Source: Alphaproteobacteria bacterium (GTDB lineage Bacteria; Pseudomonadota; Alphaproteobacteria; Micropepsales; Micropepsaceae). From it: a stretch of DNA of 14,566 bases. The stretch lies in assembly GCA_003131925.1 (NCBI GenBank), contig PKWC01000130.1:2225-16790 (forward strand). The letters are read 5' to 3'. This document shows, in pieces, positions 1 to 7,960 of this stretch (within the stretch, counting starts at the first letter, position 1; each line of letters begins with the position of its first letter). The notes beneath the pieces were generated by a model. That model was not told the origin of the DNA. It saw only the letters and a list, made by a program, of their open reading frames with translations, and ran no database searches. A program made the translations under genes and the position numbers.

Positions 1-417
1 CAATCCGTAGGGTTGAACATTACTCTTCCTCGCGAGCAGTTCCCCAATCCCTATGTCACTCCCGAGCTCTGCTTGCGTTTCCACTATTTCGCCATTCGCA
101 AGTTGCACTTCCTGTTGCGCGCCCAGGCGCTTGTGGCGTTTCCCGGCGGCTACGGAACGATGGACGAGCTTTTCGAGGTTCTGACCCTCGGCCAGACCCG
201 CAAGCAAAGCCCCCTCCCGGTTATTCTCGTGGGCGAATCCTATTGGCGAAAAGTGTTCGATCCGGAATTCCTTGTTGCTGAGGGCGTGATCGATCCCGAG
301 GATCGCGAACTTTTCTGGTTTGCGGAATCGGCCGAGGACATCTGGAAGAGCATTCTGGACTGGTACGACGTCACGGGCCGGCCGCTGCTTGGCCAGGAAC
401 AAGGAACCGAACGATGA
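1..417 (+). CDS. LOG family protein, 3' part (5' end outside window)
   Basis: This is the C-terminal part of a LOG-family (lysine decarboxylase-like, Rossmann fold) protein. Proven family members hydrolyse cytokinin riboside or other nucleoside 5'-monophosphates, releasing the base and ribose 5-phosphate. The frame is open from base 1, and the residues before the first internal TTG read like family sequence (SVGLNITLPREQFPNPY), so I take the gene to begin upstream rather than at TTG 13. The signature PGGYGTMDE (PGGxGTxxE) is at bases 142-168. The reach from NITLP through FHYFAIRKLHF resembles the longer LOG paralogues, not the short plant-like form. The stop overlaps the next start (ATGA, 414-417), so the two genes are probably translationally coupled. 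The substrate cannot be told from sequence. Family assignment is secure. Confidence 0.9.
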   Translation, partial: QSVGLNITLPREQFPNPYVTPELCLRFHYFAIRKLHFLLRAQALVAFPGGYGTMDELFEVLTLGQTRKQSPLPVILVGESYWRKVFDPEFLVAEGVIDPEDRELFWFAESAEDIWKSILDWYDVTGRPLLGQEQGTER

Positions 418-1805
418 AACTCTCCTTTCATGGCGCGGATCACGACGTCACCGGTTCGTGCCATCTGCTGGAGGCCGCGGGACGCCGCGTCCTCATAGAT
501 TGCGGCCTCTTCCAGGGCGGAAAAGAGCTGAACGAAGACAATGCGGCGCCTTTCGGCTTCGATGCGTCTGCCATCAATCACGTGCTGCTCACGCATGCGC
601 ACCTCGATCATTGCGGGCGCCTGCCGCTTCTTGGCAACCGCGGCTTCAAGGGCGAGATCATAGCGAACAGCGCCTCGCGCGAACTCGCGCAGCTGGTGAT
701 GCTCGATTCGGCGCATCTCCAGGAGGAGGATTCGCGGCGTCAATCCATGAAGCTCGCCCGAAGCGCCGCTTCCCAGCGCGCCGCAACACCTCTCTACACG
801 ACGTCCGATGCGACGCGCATTCTCACCAAATTCGGGCGAGCCGTGGAATACGGACAAACACTCGAGCTTGGACCGGGCCTACGCGCGACATGGTTCGACG
901 CGGGGCACATTCTCGGTTCGGCGAGCATTCTCGTCGAGGTCGACGAGGCCGGCGCGACGAAGCGTGTTCTCTTTTCCGGCGATCTCGGCTACGCGGACGG
1001 CCCGCTTCTGCGCTCGCCGATGACGCCTCCTTCCGCAGACGCGGTCGTCATGGAAACGACATATGGCGATCGTCTTCACAAGCCGCGCGACGCGTCGATC
1101 GAAGAACTCTACACGGCGATCCTGGAGACCTTCGCGCGCGGCGGCAACGTGGTCATCCCCACCTTTGCGCTCGAGCGGGCGCAGGAGATTTTGTTCTTCC
1201 TCCGTCAGGGTGTGGCCGACAATCGCCTGCCTCCCTCCATCCAGGTCTATCTGGATTCGCCAATGGCGATTTCAGCCACGGACATTTTTGCGCGGCATCC
1301 GGAATGTCTCAAACCGGAGGCCGCGGCGCTCTTTCGTGACGGGCAGGATCCCTTTCACGTTCCAGGATTGCATTTCACGCGCGAGACCGCGGACTCGATG
1401 GCGATCAACAAGATTCGAAATGGAGCGGTCATCATGGCTGGCGCCGGAATGTGCACGGGAGGCCGCATCCGCCACCATCTCAAGCACAATCTTTGGCGGC
1501 CGGAGGCAAGCGTGGTTTTTGTCGGCTACGCCGCGCAGGGCACGCCCGCGCAACAGATCATCAGCGGCGCGAGATCGGTCCGCTTCTTCGATGAAGACAT
1601 CGCCGTCAAGGCGCAAATCCATACGATCGGCGGGTTTTCCGCCCACGCCGATCAACAGGGTCTGTTGACGTGGCGCAAGGCAATCTCCGGGGTAAAGACG
1701 ACGTTTCTCGTCCACGGCGAACAAAAGGTCATGCAAATTTTTGCCAAACTCGTCACGACGGGTCGCGTGGAAATGCCTGCGACGCACCAGGAATTCGAAC
1801 TGTAG
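414..1805 (+). CDS. MBL-fold / beta-CASP RNA-metabolising metallo-hydrolase
   Basis: A 463-residue cytoplasmic zinc-dependent hydrolase of the metallo-beta-lactamase fold with a beta-CASP insert and a C-terminal RNA-specificity domain (CPSF73/Ysh1-like; known relatives are RNases). The zinc-binding HAHLDH motif is at residues 61-66. It is followed by the metal-ligand histidine motif DAGHILGSASI and the aspartate of FSGDLGYADG. The beta-CASP part has ETTYGDR, PTFALERAQE and SPMAISATDIF. The late motifs are MAGAGMCTGGR, GYAAQGTPAQQI, GFSAHADQ and FLVHGE. All expected metal ligands appear present, so it should be active. There is no signal peptide. The start ATG overlaps the LOG stop by four bases. 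The substrate (RNA processing or decay) is inferred from the family. Confidence 0.93.
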   Translation: MKLSFHGADHDVTGSCHLLEAAGRRVLIDCGLFQGGKELNEDNAAPFGFDASAINHVLLTHAHLDHCGRLPLLGNRGFKGEIIANSASRELAQLVMLDSAHLQEEDSRRQSMKLARSAASQRAATPLYTTSDATRILTKFGRAVEYGQTLELGPGLRATWFDAGHILGSASILVEVDEAGATKRVLFSGDLGYADGPLLRSPMTPPSADAVVMETTYGDRLHKPRDASIEELYTAILETFARGGNVVIPTFALERAQEILFFLRQGVADNRLPPSIQVYLDSPMAISATDIFARHPECLKPEAAALFRDGQDPFHVPGLHFTRETADSMAINKIRNGAVIMAGAGMCTGGRIRHHLKHNLWRPEASVVFVGYAAQGTPAQQIISGARSVRFFDEDIAVKAQIHTIGGFSAHADQQGLLTWRKAISGVKTTFLVHGEQKVMQIFAKLVTTGRVEMPATHQEFEL

Positions 1806-1982
1806 GGGGGCGTCGAGGCTCCGCCGCAGCGTTGCGATCGTTGACCTTGTTCCCCGTCACGCGGCCATGGCGCGCCCGCGAAGACTTGACTAATGTCGCA
1901 GAGATTTTTGTGTGCGATCTTTCAACTGCTGCGCGCCGGATTCACCGTCGCGCAGTCCAGAAAATTCCGGATTGGAGGAGCC

Positions 1983-2969
1983 ATGCGGCGCAATTTCCTT
2001 TTTGGCCTGTCCGTGGCGCTGGTTGCCGCGGCGACAATCCTGATTCAAGCTGCGATTGCGGCCGATCCCAATCCATCGTCCGCAGGTTCGCCTCCCCGGC
2101 ATCACATCCAGACGGTGTTCATCATCCTGATGGAGAACCACAACTGGACCGGCGACGGAAATCTCGACATCAAGGGAAACGCCAACGCCCCCTATATCAA
2201 CAACACGCTTATCCCCATGGCGTCGCACGCCGAGCAGTTTTACAATCCGCCGCACAACCATCCGAGCCTGCCGAACTATCTGTGGCTGGAAGCGGGAACG
2301 AATTTTGGCATCCTGAACGACGGCCCGCCAAGCCAGAACTCACAGCCGACAAGAAAACATCTCGTGACGCTGATGGAGAATGCCGGCGTGAGCTGGAAGG
2401 GCTACATGGAGAACATTCGAGGCGACACATGTCCGCTCACCGACACTGGGAAGATCGACCAGAACGGCAATCCTCTCTACGCAGTCAGGCATGATCCTTT
2501 TGTCTATTTTGATGACGTCACAAATCACCTCAAGAAGAAGTCAGCCTATTGCATCGCTCACATCAGGCCCTCCTCGGAGCTGGCGCGCGATCTCAAGAAC
2601 AATACGGTCGCGCAGTACAACTGGATTACGCCCAATCTCTGCGACGACATGCACGACAGTTGCGCGGGAAATTCGATCGCGCATGGCGACACCTGGCTGT
2701 CGGAAAATGTGCCGGCAATCCTCAATTCCGCCGCCTACCAAAACGGCGGCGCGCTTTTCATCACCTGGGACGAGGCCGATTCCGGCGACGGACCGATCCC
2801 GATGATCGTGTTGTCGCCTTTTGCCAAGGGTTCCGGCTATTCCAACAGCGTCCACTACACTCACGGATCGACCTTGCGAACCATGCAGAAAATCTTCTCG
2901 CTGAAGCCCTTGCTGCGGGACGCAGGCCAGGAAACAGATCTGAGCGACATGTTCACTGTATTTCCGTGA
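1983..2969 (+). CDS. exported phosphoesterase family protein (acid phosphatase / phospholipase C-like)
   Basis: A 328-residue protein of the phosphoesterase family (alkaline phosphatase superfamily; includes AcpA-type acid phosphatases and bacterial phospholipase C). I chose ATG 1983 because GGAGGA lies just upstream (1974-1979) and because it opens a clean signal peptide (MRRNF, hydrophobic core, cleavage near AIAA-DP at about residue 27). The frame is open back to ATG 1893, but that extension would bury the signal peptide. Motifs are VFIILMENHNWTGDG (residues 45-59, metal-binding E51/N52), HPSLPNYL (93-100, with the probable nucleophile Ser95), ITWDEADSGDGP (260-271) and HYTHGSTLRTMQ (291-302). 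Cysteines 150, 190, 220 and 227 could form disulfides in the periplasm. The role is probably phosphate release from organic esters; the substrate is unknown. Confidence 0.85.
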   Translation: MRRNFLFGLSVALVAAATILIQAAIAADPNPSSAGSPPRHHIQTVFIILMENHNWTGDGNLDIKGNANAPYINNTLIPMASHAEQFYNPPHNHPSLPNYLWLEAGTNFGILNDGPPSQNSQPTRKHLVTLMENAGVSWKGYMENIRGDTCPLTDTGKIDQNGNPLYAVRHDPFVYFDDVTNHLKKKSAYCIAHIRPSSELARDLKNNTVAQYNWITPNLCDDMHDSCAGNSIAHGDTWLSENVPAILNSAAYQNGGALFITWDEADSGDGPIPMIVLSPFAKGSGYSNSVHYTHGSTLRTMQKIFSLKPLLRDAGQETDLSDMFTVFP

Positions 2970-3003
2970 TGGCCCTGGGCGCTGGGGTGTAGTGTCGGGA
3001 ATC

Positions 3004-3900
3004 ATGCTGGCGATTCGCGCGATTGCCTTCTTTCGCCGACCGGTTGCGACAGTATTTTTCGTGTTGATCCTGGTCGCTGCGGGTCAGACGGCGCTTGCCG
3101 ACAATACCGCCTCCGCGACACAAGATTATTCGCTCTTCAATCCCGCGCCGGATGATGCGCTGCGTCCCTTCTGCACCGACCGCCCTACAAAAGGAACGGG
3201 CCCCTGCACCGTCGACGCGGGGCATCTTCAGATTGAATCGGATGTCTTCAACGCGACTTTTCAGGACGCCGGGGGAATACAGACGAACACGTACATCTAC
3301 ACAAGTCCCAATTTCAGGCTGGGCATTACCGACGATGTCGACGCGGAGGTGAACATCTCGCCGTTCGTGGATGTCGAAACGCGCGATCGCCGAACGGGAC
3401 TGCGGACGGACGTTTCCGGTTTCGGGGACATGTTTCTGCGGGTGAAATGGAGCGTTTCCGGAAATGGCGCCGGCGATTTCAGCGCTGCCCTCGATCCCTT
3501 TCTGAAAGTGTCGACCGCGCCGGCCGGCATCGGAAATGGTGCGGTGGAGGGCGGCATGGTCGCACCTCTGCAATTCACTCTCAACGACACCTGGTCGCTG
3601 TCTCTCGTGCCGGAGATCGACGTGCTGAAGGATGGCGCAGGCGACGGCCGTCATCCCGCAGGCGTAGTCGCGCTTGGCGTCACGCACGCAATCTCCGCGA
3701 ACGTCGCCGCATCGGCAGAGCTGTGGGCGAACGTCGACGGCGATCCCTCGGGTGACGCAACGCAAGAATCTTTCGACCTGGCCGCGACATGGCAACCTCC
3801 GGGCACTGCGGATCTGCAACTCGATATCGGCGCAAATCTCGGGCTCAACGCCTCCACGCCCGCCGCCCAGCTTTATGCCGGCATTTCGCATCGCTTCTGA
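3004..3900 (+). CDS. exported outer-membrane beta-barrel-like protein (transporter / phenol MetA-pathway type)
   Basis: A 298-residue protein with an N-terminal signal sequence (hydrophobic stretch from about residue 14, ending TALA-D near residue 33). The rest alternates polar and hydrophobic residues with many Gly, Asp and Asn, and ends in HRF. A terminal aromatic residue is typical of outer-membrane barrels recognised by the Bam machinery. The CTDRPTKGTGPCTVDAGHLQ segment followed by ITDDVDAEVNISPF resembles proteins annotated as transporters of the phenol-degradation MetA-pathway family; that family link is from memory and moderate. GTG 2992 is an alternative in-frame start four codons earlier. 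It begins 34 bases after the phosphoesterase and may be co-transcribed. Its ligand is unknown. Confidence 0.7.
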   Translation: MLAIRAIAFFRRPVATVFFVLILVAAGQTALADNTASATQDYSLFNPAPDDALRPFCTDRPTKGTGPCTVDAGHLQIESDVFNATFQDAGGIQTNTYIYTSPNFRLGITDDVDAEVNISPFVDVETRDRRTGLRTDVSGFGDMFLRVKWSVSGNGAGDFSAALDPFLKVSTAPAGIGNGAVEGGMVAPLQFTLNDTWSLSLVPEIDVLKDGAGDGRHPAGVVALGVTHAISANVAASAELWANVDGDPSGDATQESFDLAATWQPPGTADLQLDIGANLGLNASTPAAQLYAGISHRF

Positions 3901-4088
3901 AGCTCTCCCGACCGAATGTGCCTCAGTCCACAGAGACCGGAGCAAGCTCGCTCGAAGTGGTTGCGAACGGCATTCCGTCCACCGCTGTCTCGATCACCGT
4001 GCAATAGCGTCGCCTGGGAATTCCCCGCGTAATGTGAATCAGTACGCGCCGCTCAAGCGCGCGCCGCTTTCCGCGTGAAAAAACTGCC
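3901..4088. other. intergenic stretch without a convincing gene
   Basis: About 190 bases between the barrel-protein stop and the possible small minus-strand gene. A 29-codon + frame (GTG 3918 to TAG 4007) and the opposite-strand frame over the same bases both have plausible codons, but neither has a ribosome site or a recognisable product. A run of six A (4078-4083) reads as T6 on the minus strand just after the small minus-strand frame. I see no promoter or RNA gene that I can defend. Confidence 0.4.
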
Positions 4089-4298
4089 TTACCGGTCGGC
4101 CGGCCACATCGCGGAGTGATCGACGGCATGCAGGATCGCATCGGCATCGAGCACGCCCGCGGACGTGCAGACGCCGCGCGCGATCATCGCATGACCTGTA
4201 GTAGGGACCGCGAACCGGAAGCCTTTCTTTGCATCGATGGTGTCAACGCGCAGCGGTCCGCCGCTGCGCCGCGTCATGACGATCATCAAGCCCTTCAT
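4089..4298 (-). CDS. possible small hypothetical protein (69 aa)
   Basis: A 69-codon minus-strand frame from ATG 4298 to TAA 4089, divergent from the TraB/GumN gene. I do not recognise it. The predicted product (MKGLMIVMTRRSGG... ending HSAMWPADR) has G/C-rich third positions like the real genes around it, and no signal peptide or membrane helix. In its favour, a short GC-rich inverted repeat near the stop (CCGG-CCGA-CCGG) is followed by CAGTTTTTT on the minus strand, as at an intrinsic terminator. Against it, the only good GGAGGA is about 17 bases before the ATG, too far for a normal start. Nearby in-frame ATGs (codons 5 and 8) are alternatives. It could be a non-coding leader region instead. 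Confidence 0.3.
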   Translation of the reverse strand: MKGLMIVMTRRSGGPLRVDTIDAKKGFRFAVPTTGHAMIARGVCTSAGVLDADAILHAVDHSAMWPADR

Positions 4299-4391
4299 GG
4301 CTGTTGCGGCAAGGCTCCTCCGGATGAAGAATATGGCGCGACTCGATCCTGCGCAATCTCGTCCCGCCCCGCGCTTACCGAAAGAGTGCGA

Positions 4392-5324
4392 ATGGCTAAA
4401 ATTCTCAGGAGAATTTGGCTCGTGGCCGTGGCTGCGGGACTTTTTTTGCATGGTCCCGCCGCCGCCACCGGCGCACCGGAGTCTCCGCCCGTCCTTGCCA
4501 AGATCAAGGCGCATCCTGCCCTGTGGACCGTACATTCCCGCACGGCAACTGCCTATCTGTTTGGCTCGATTCACCTTCTGCCGCCCAATTTGGACTGGCA
4601 CTCGCGCTCCATCGACGCCGCGCTGGCCGCTTCCGACGTGTTCGTATTCGAAGCTCCGCTGGGGGACGCGGGACAACAGCAGAGTCAGGACTTCGTGCGC
4701 GCCAACGGCATGTTGCCGGCGGATACGTCGCTGCCTTCGCTGCTCGACGGGCAGGCGCGCCAGGACTATCGCGATGCCGTTCAGGCAGCGCATGTTTCTC
4801 CCGAGATGCTCGTACATATGAGGCCGTGGCTCGCAGCCATCGTGCTCGAGAGCGGCGTCATGGAAGCCGCGCACTATTCGCCGACGAGCGGAGTCGATCG
4901 GCAGGTCTACGCCCTGGCCACGGCCGAACACAAATCCATCGAAACCTTCGAGACGGTGAACGACCAACTGGCGATGCTGATGCCGAAGAAACAAAATCTC
5001 GAGGTCGAGGAATTCGACGCCACGTTGAAAGAACTGAAGACCGACATGAGCGAGGTCGGTCCGCTGGTCGATGCGTGGTCCGAGGGCCGAGTGTCGGACG
5101 TGGCGAAGCTGATGAACAAGGCGTTTGCCAGTACGCCCGGCGCGATGAAACTCCTGATCGATGATCGGAACGCGCGGTGGGTTCAGCGCATGGCCGGCAT
5201 GATGGCCGGGCACCACATCTATTTCATTACGGTCGGGGCGGGCCATCTTGCGGGGCCGCGCGGTCTTCCCGCGCTTCTTGCCGCACGCGGATATCGCGTG
5301 GACCTGTCAGCGCGGAAGCCTTGA
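4392..5324 (+). CDS. exported TraB/GumN family protein
   Basis: A 310-residue TraB/GumN-type protein (related to the Tiki/TraB putative metalloprotease superfamily). ATG 4392 gives a signal peptide (MAKILRRIWLVAVAAGLFLH, cleavage near AAAT-GA about residue 26). The frame continues upstream to 4116, but those residues look non-coding. The two hallmark GxxH motifs are present: LFGSIHLLPP (G58-H61) near the N-terminus and VGAGHLAGPRG (G282-H285) near the C-terminus. Between them is the usual helical middle region (residues ASDVFVFEAP, MRPWLAAIVL, GVDRQVYALA). It probably acts in the periplasm or is lipid-associated. The biochemical activity of bacterial members is not firmly known; a metal-dependent peptidase is the family hypothesis. 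No obvious operon partner; the next + gene starts 84 bases on. Confidence 0.87.
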   Translation: MAKILRRIWLVAVAAGLFLHGPAAATGAPESPPVLAKIKAHPALWTVHSRTATAYLFGSIHLLPPNLDWHSRSIDAALAASDVFVFEAPLGDAGQQQSQDFVRANGMLPADTSLPSLLDGQARQDYRDAVQAAHVSPEMLVHMRPWLAAIVLESGVMEAAHYSPTSGVDRQVYALATAEHKSIETFETVNDQLAMLMPKKQNLEVEEFDATLKELKTDMSEVGPLVDAWSEGRVSDVAKLMNKAFASTPGAMKLLIDDRNARWVQRMAGMMAGHHIYFITVGAGHLAGPRGLPALLAARGYRVDLSARKP

Positions 5325-5408
5325 GGAAGACTGCAAATCAAGAGGGTCACCGGAACATTGACTTCGCCGAGACGTTGCCTTTTGTGAAGCCAATCATCGG
5401 TGGACGTA

Positions 5409-5588
5409 ATGTTGCGCGTTGCCGTCCTTTTCCTGGTCCTGGGGCTTGTGGCCGCGGTCCTTGGCTTCGGCGGCATCGCCGGCGCCTCCTTCGCGATCGC
5501 CAAATTCCTGTTCGTGATCTTCCTGGTGCTCTGCCTCGTCTTTCTTGTGCTGGGGCTGAGGATCGGACGCAGCATTGCGGGACGATGA
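5409..5588 (+). CDS. DUF1328 / UPF0391 small membrane protein
   Basis: A 59-residue inner-membrane peptide of the DUF1328 (UPF0391, YtjA-like) family. ATG 5409 gives the canonical family beginning MLRVAVLFLVLGLVAAVLGF. GTG 5400 is in frame but would add three non-family residues. Two hydrophobic helices are visible (about residues 4-20 and 30-50), separated by GGIAGASFAIAK and followed by a short basic tail (RIGRSIAGR). A GGTGGA element lies about five bases before the start. The stop overlaps the next ATG (ATGA, 5585-5588), tying it to the alpha/beta hydrolase. Relatives are often linked to stress, but the function is unknown. Confidence 0.88.
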   Translation: MLRVAVLFLVLGLVAAVLGFGGIAGASFAIAKFLFVIFLVLCLVFLVLGLRIGRSIAGR

Positions 5589-6604
5589 GTCTCGGGCCTC
5601 GCGTTTCTCGCCCCTATCGATTCGGCGTCCGCTTCAGGCCTCCTGAGCCGAGCGCCGAACCGCGGCGCAAGCGTGTCGACTCGTTTCATTGGGAAAATGC
5701 GGGAGTCGATCCGAGCGCGCGCTTGCGGTGTGGCGCCTTTGCGGCGTCCGATGGAGCCGAGGTGCCCTACCACCTCTGGCTCGCGCGGAAACCACGCGCG
5801 GCGGTTCTCCTCCTCCACGGCGCATTCGACTATGCCGCGGCATTCGAGGAGATCGGACCGAGGCTCGCGAGGCGCGGTTTCACGTCTATCGCCTTCGACC
5901 AGCGCGGTTTCGGTGCGACCGCCTCGCGCGGTACCTGGACAGGCACTGCGCGTATGGCCGACGACATGATCGAGGCGGCCCAGTTCGTACGCGGGCGCGT
6001 GCCCGCAAATTCGCCACTCTTTGCGATTGGAGAGAGTCTGGGCGGCGCGGTTGCGATCCACGCCGCCGCCAGCAGCATGGCGCCGCTTCTGAAAGGACTC
6101 GTGCTTGCCGCCCCCGGCGCACTTGCGTCACCTTTACGTAAGCGGTTGCTCGCCTGGTTTGCTGCGTCCCTGCGGGCAATGGGTGGCGACGCCGAACTGG
6201 TCTTCGAACGCTTGAGCGGCTGGGAATTGACGCCGGCCGCCGCGATCCGGTTGCTCGGCGATCCATTGGTGATGCGCCACATCCCGCCGGAAATGCTTTG
6301 CGGCATGGCCTCGCTTGCTCTCGCGTCCGTGAGTGAAGCAAAGCGGGTAAATGTTCCCGTTCTCACCATGGTTGGCGCTCGCGACGAACTTGTGCGCCAG
6401 GGTTGCATCCGCCAGCTGTTCGACAATCTGGCCGGGCCAAAGTCGTGGCTTGTCGTACCCGATGCGCCCCACCTTCTCTTGCACTGGAGTCGCAGCGGAG
6501 GGGTGTTGCGCGAAGCGACGCGCTGGATGTGCGCGCAACTTGGTCGCGGAAGCCCCGAGGCCGTCTGCGCGGAGACGCCCGGAGCCATCAGCATCGCCGC
6601 CTGA
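5585..6604 (+). CDS. alpha/beta hydrolase, lysophospholipase (monoacylglycerol lipase)-like
   Basis: A 339-residue serine hydrolase of the alpha/beta fold. ATG 5585 overlaps the DUF1328 stop; the frame is open to 5177, but that part overlaps two other genes in the wrong frame. Motifs in order: oxyanion-side VLLLHGAFDY (H78-G79), FDQRGFGAT, nucleophile elbow GESLGG (Ser151), acid ARDELV, and catalytic His in DAPHLLLHW. The order and spacing match monoacylglycerol lipase/lysophospholipase-like enzymes. There is no signal peptide. The first 40 residues are Arg/Pro-rich and the end (ETPGAISIAA) is loose, so both tails may be disordered. Coupling to a small membrane protein suggests work at the membrane, perhaps lipid turnover. 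The substrate is inferred. Confidence 0.87.
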   Translation: MSLGPRVSRPYRFGVRFRPPEPSAEPRRKRVDSFHWENAGVDPSARLRCGAFAASDGAEVPYHLWLARKPRAAVLLLHGAFDYAAAFEEIGPRLARRGFTSIAFDQRGFGATASRGTWTGTARMADDMIEAAQFVRGRVPANSPLFAIGESLGGAVAIHAAASSMAPLLKGLVLAAPGALASPLRKRLLAWFAASLRAMGGDAELVFERLSGWELTPAAAIRLLGDPLVMRHIPPEMLCGMASLALASVSEAKRVNVPVLTMVGARDELVRQGCIRQLFDNLAGPKSWLVVPDAPHLLLHWSRSGGVLREATRWMCAQLGRGSPEAVCAETPGAISIAA

Positions 6605-6697
6605 CGCCAGTCGCGCTTTGGCGTGCGATGTTCAAATGCCAAGCGGCGGAATACGCTCGCCGCAAGATGTCCTGGATATCTTCCAACCGGCAAACCC

Positions 6698-7837
6698 ATG
6701 AACGACAAACAAAGCGTTGCGTATCATCCGGACACGATCGCCGCTCAGGCTCTCGGCTGGGTCGATCGGGAAACGCGCGCTGTCGTCCCTCCCCTTCATG
6801 TCTCCTCGACCTTCGAGCGCGATGCCGACAATCTCTACCGCAGTGGCCGCAACTATGCGCGGGCAGACAATCCGTCGTTCGATCAGCCGGAAGCCGTGCT
6901 GGCAAAATTGGAAAACGGCGCCGCTGCGATGCTGTTTGCCTCCGGGATGGCCGCGGCGACTTGCGCCTTTCAAACCCTCTCGCCCGGCGACCATGTCGTA
7001 GCGCCAAAGGTGATGTACTGGGCGTTGCGCCACTGGCTCGCAAACGAATCGCACCTCGGCGTGGATTTCATCGACATGAGCGACAGCGACGCGCTCGCCC
7101 GTGCGCTCATTCCCGGCAAGACGAAGATGGTCTGGGTCGAGACGCCGGCCAATCCGCTCTGGGACATCACGGATATTGAAGCTGCCGTGGCGCTTGCGCA
7201 TCGCGCCGGCGCGCGAATTGCGGTCGATTCGACCGTGGCGACGCCGGTCTTCACACGGCCTCTCGAGCTTGGCGCCGATCTCGTCATGCACTCGGCGACC
7301 AAATATCTCAACGGCCATTCGGACGTCGTGGCGGGAGCGCTTGTCACGCGCGAGGTCGATGCGGACTGGCAAAAACTCAAATCGCTCCGCGCGCATCTCG
7401 GCGGCATTCTGGGTTCCTTTGAATCGTTCCTGCTGACGCGCGGAATGCGCACGCTGTTTCCCCGCGTTCGGCTCGCCGCCGCAAATGCGCGCGATCTGGC
7501 CAACCGGCTCGCGGCGCACCCGAATATATCGCGCGTGCTTTATCCCGGCCTGGCCGATTTTCCGGGCCACGCGGTCGCCGCGCTACAGATGAAGGGCGGC
7601 TTCGGCGCCATGCTGTCGATCCGCGTCGCGGGTGGCGAAACTGCGGCGATTGAGTCAGCCGCCCGCCTGCACGTGTGGAAGCGGGCAACCTCTCTCGGTG
7701 GCGTGGAAAGCCTCGTCGAGCATCGCGCTTCTGTCGAGGGCCCGGGCACACCGTGCCCTCGCGATCTGTTGCGTCTGTCGGTGGGCATTGAGAATATCGA
7801 AGATCTCTACGGCGACCTCGCGCAAGCGCTGGGTTGA
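6698..7837 (+). CDS. cystathionine beta-lyase / gamma-synthase family PLP enzyme
   Basis: A 379-residue cytoplasmic fold-type I PLP enzyme of the Cys/Met metabolism family. ATG 6698 gives the usual start (MNDKQ...HPDTIAAQALGW); the 25 upstream codons look unlike coding sequence, although no strong ribosome site precedes this ATG. The PLP lysine is K202 in HSATKYLNGHSDV. Other family features are the Tyr-x-Arg phosphate contact in NYARADN (Y53/R55), LFASGMAA (79-86), the stacking tyrosine in VMYWAL (Y107), VETPANPLW, the cofactor aspartate in VDSTVATP (D177), and the substrate-carboxylate arginine in LRLSVGIENIEDL. These point to an active beta/gamma-eliminating or replacing enzyme of transsulfuration or methionine synthesis. 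Sequence alone does not separate beta-lyase (metC) from gamma-synthase (metB). It appears to be monocistronic. Confidence 0.88.
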   Translation: MNDKQSVAYHPDTIAAQALGWVDRETRAVVPPLHVSSTFERDADNLYRSGRNYARADNPSFDQPEAVLAKLENGAAAMLFASGMAAATCAFQTLSPGDHVVAPKVMYWALRHWLANESHLGVDFIDMSDSDALARALIPGKTKMVWVETPANPLWDITDIEAAVALAHRAGARIAVDSTVATPVFTRPLELGADLVMHSATKYLNGHSDVVAGALVTREVDADWQKLKSLRAHLGGILGSFESFLLTRGMRTLFPRVRLAAANARDLANRLAAHPNISRVLYPGLADFPGHAVAALQMKGGFGAMLSIRVAGGETAAIESAARLHVWKRATSLGGVESLVEHRASVEGPGTPCPRDLLRLSVGIENIEDLYGDLAQALG

Positions 7838-7901
7838 ACTGGCGTGAGGCAAAAGCTTTCTCCGCATTCGAAGCGGCATTGCACCCGTTCCTGCAAGCAG
7901 G

Positions 7902-7925
7902 GGGCCGTCCACATATGGGTGGCCC
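7902..7925 (+). terminator. hairpin downstream of the PLP enzyme, without T tract
   Basis: GGGCCGTCC and GGGTGGCCC can pair over nine positions (two G-U) around the loop ACATAT. It starts 64 bases after the stop of the cystathionine lyase-type gene. No T run follows, so it is a weak terminator or an mRNA 3'-end stabiliser at best. Confidence 0.35.
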
Positions 7926-7960
7926 GCTTGCGCGCATAGGCGCCAAGATAAGGTTTGCTT

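Noticed and set aside
1886..1891. TTGACT as a -35 box before the phosphoesterase gene (a similar TTGACT lies at 5358)
   Set aside because: No acceptable -10 hexamer at 16-18 bases in either case.
3918..4007. Small + strand frame ending IPSTAVSITVQ
   Set aside because: Only 29 codons from GTG, no ribosome site and no recognisable product; the opposite strand reads equally well.
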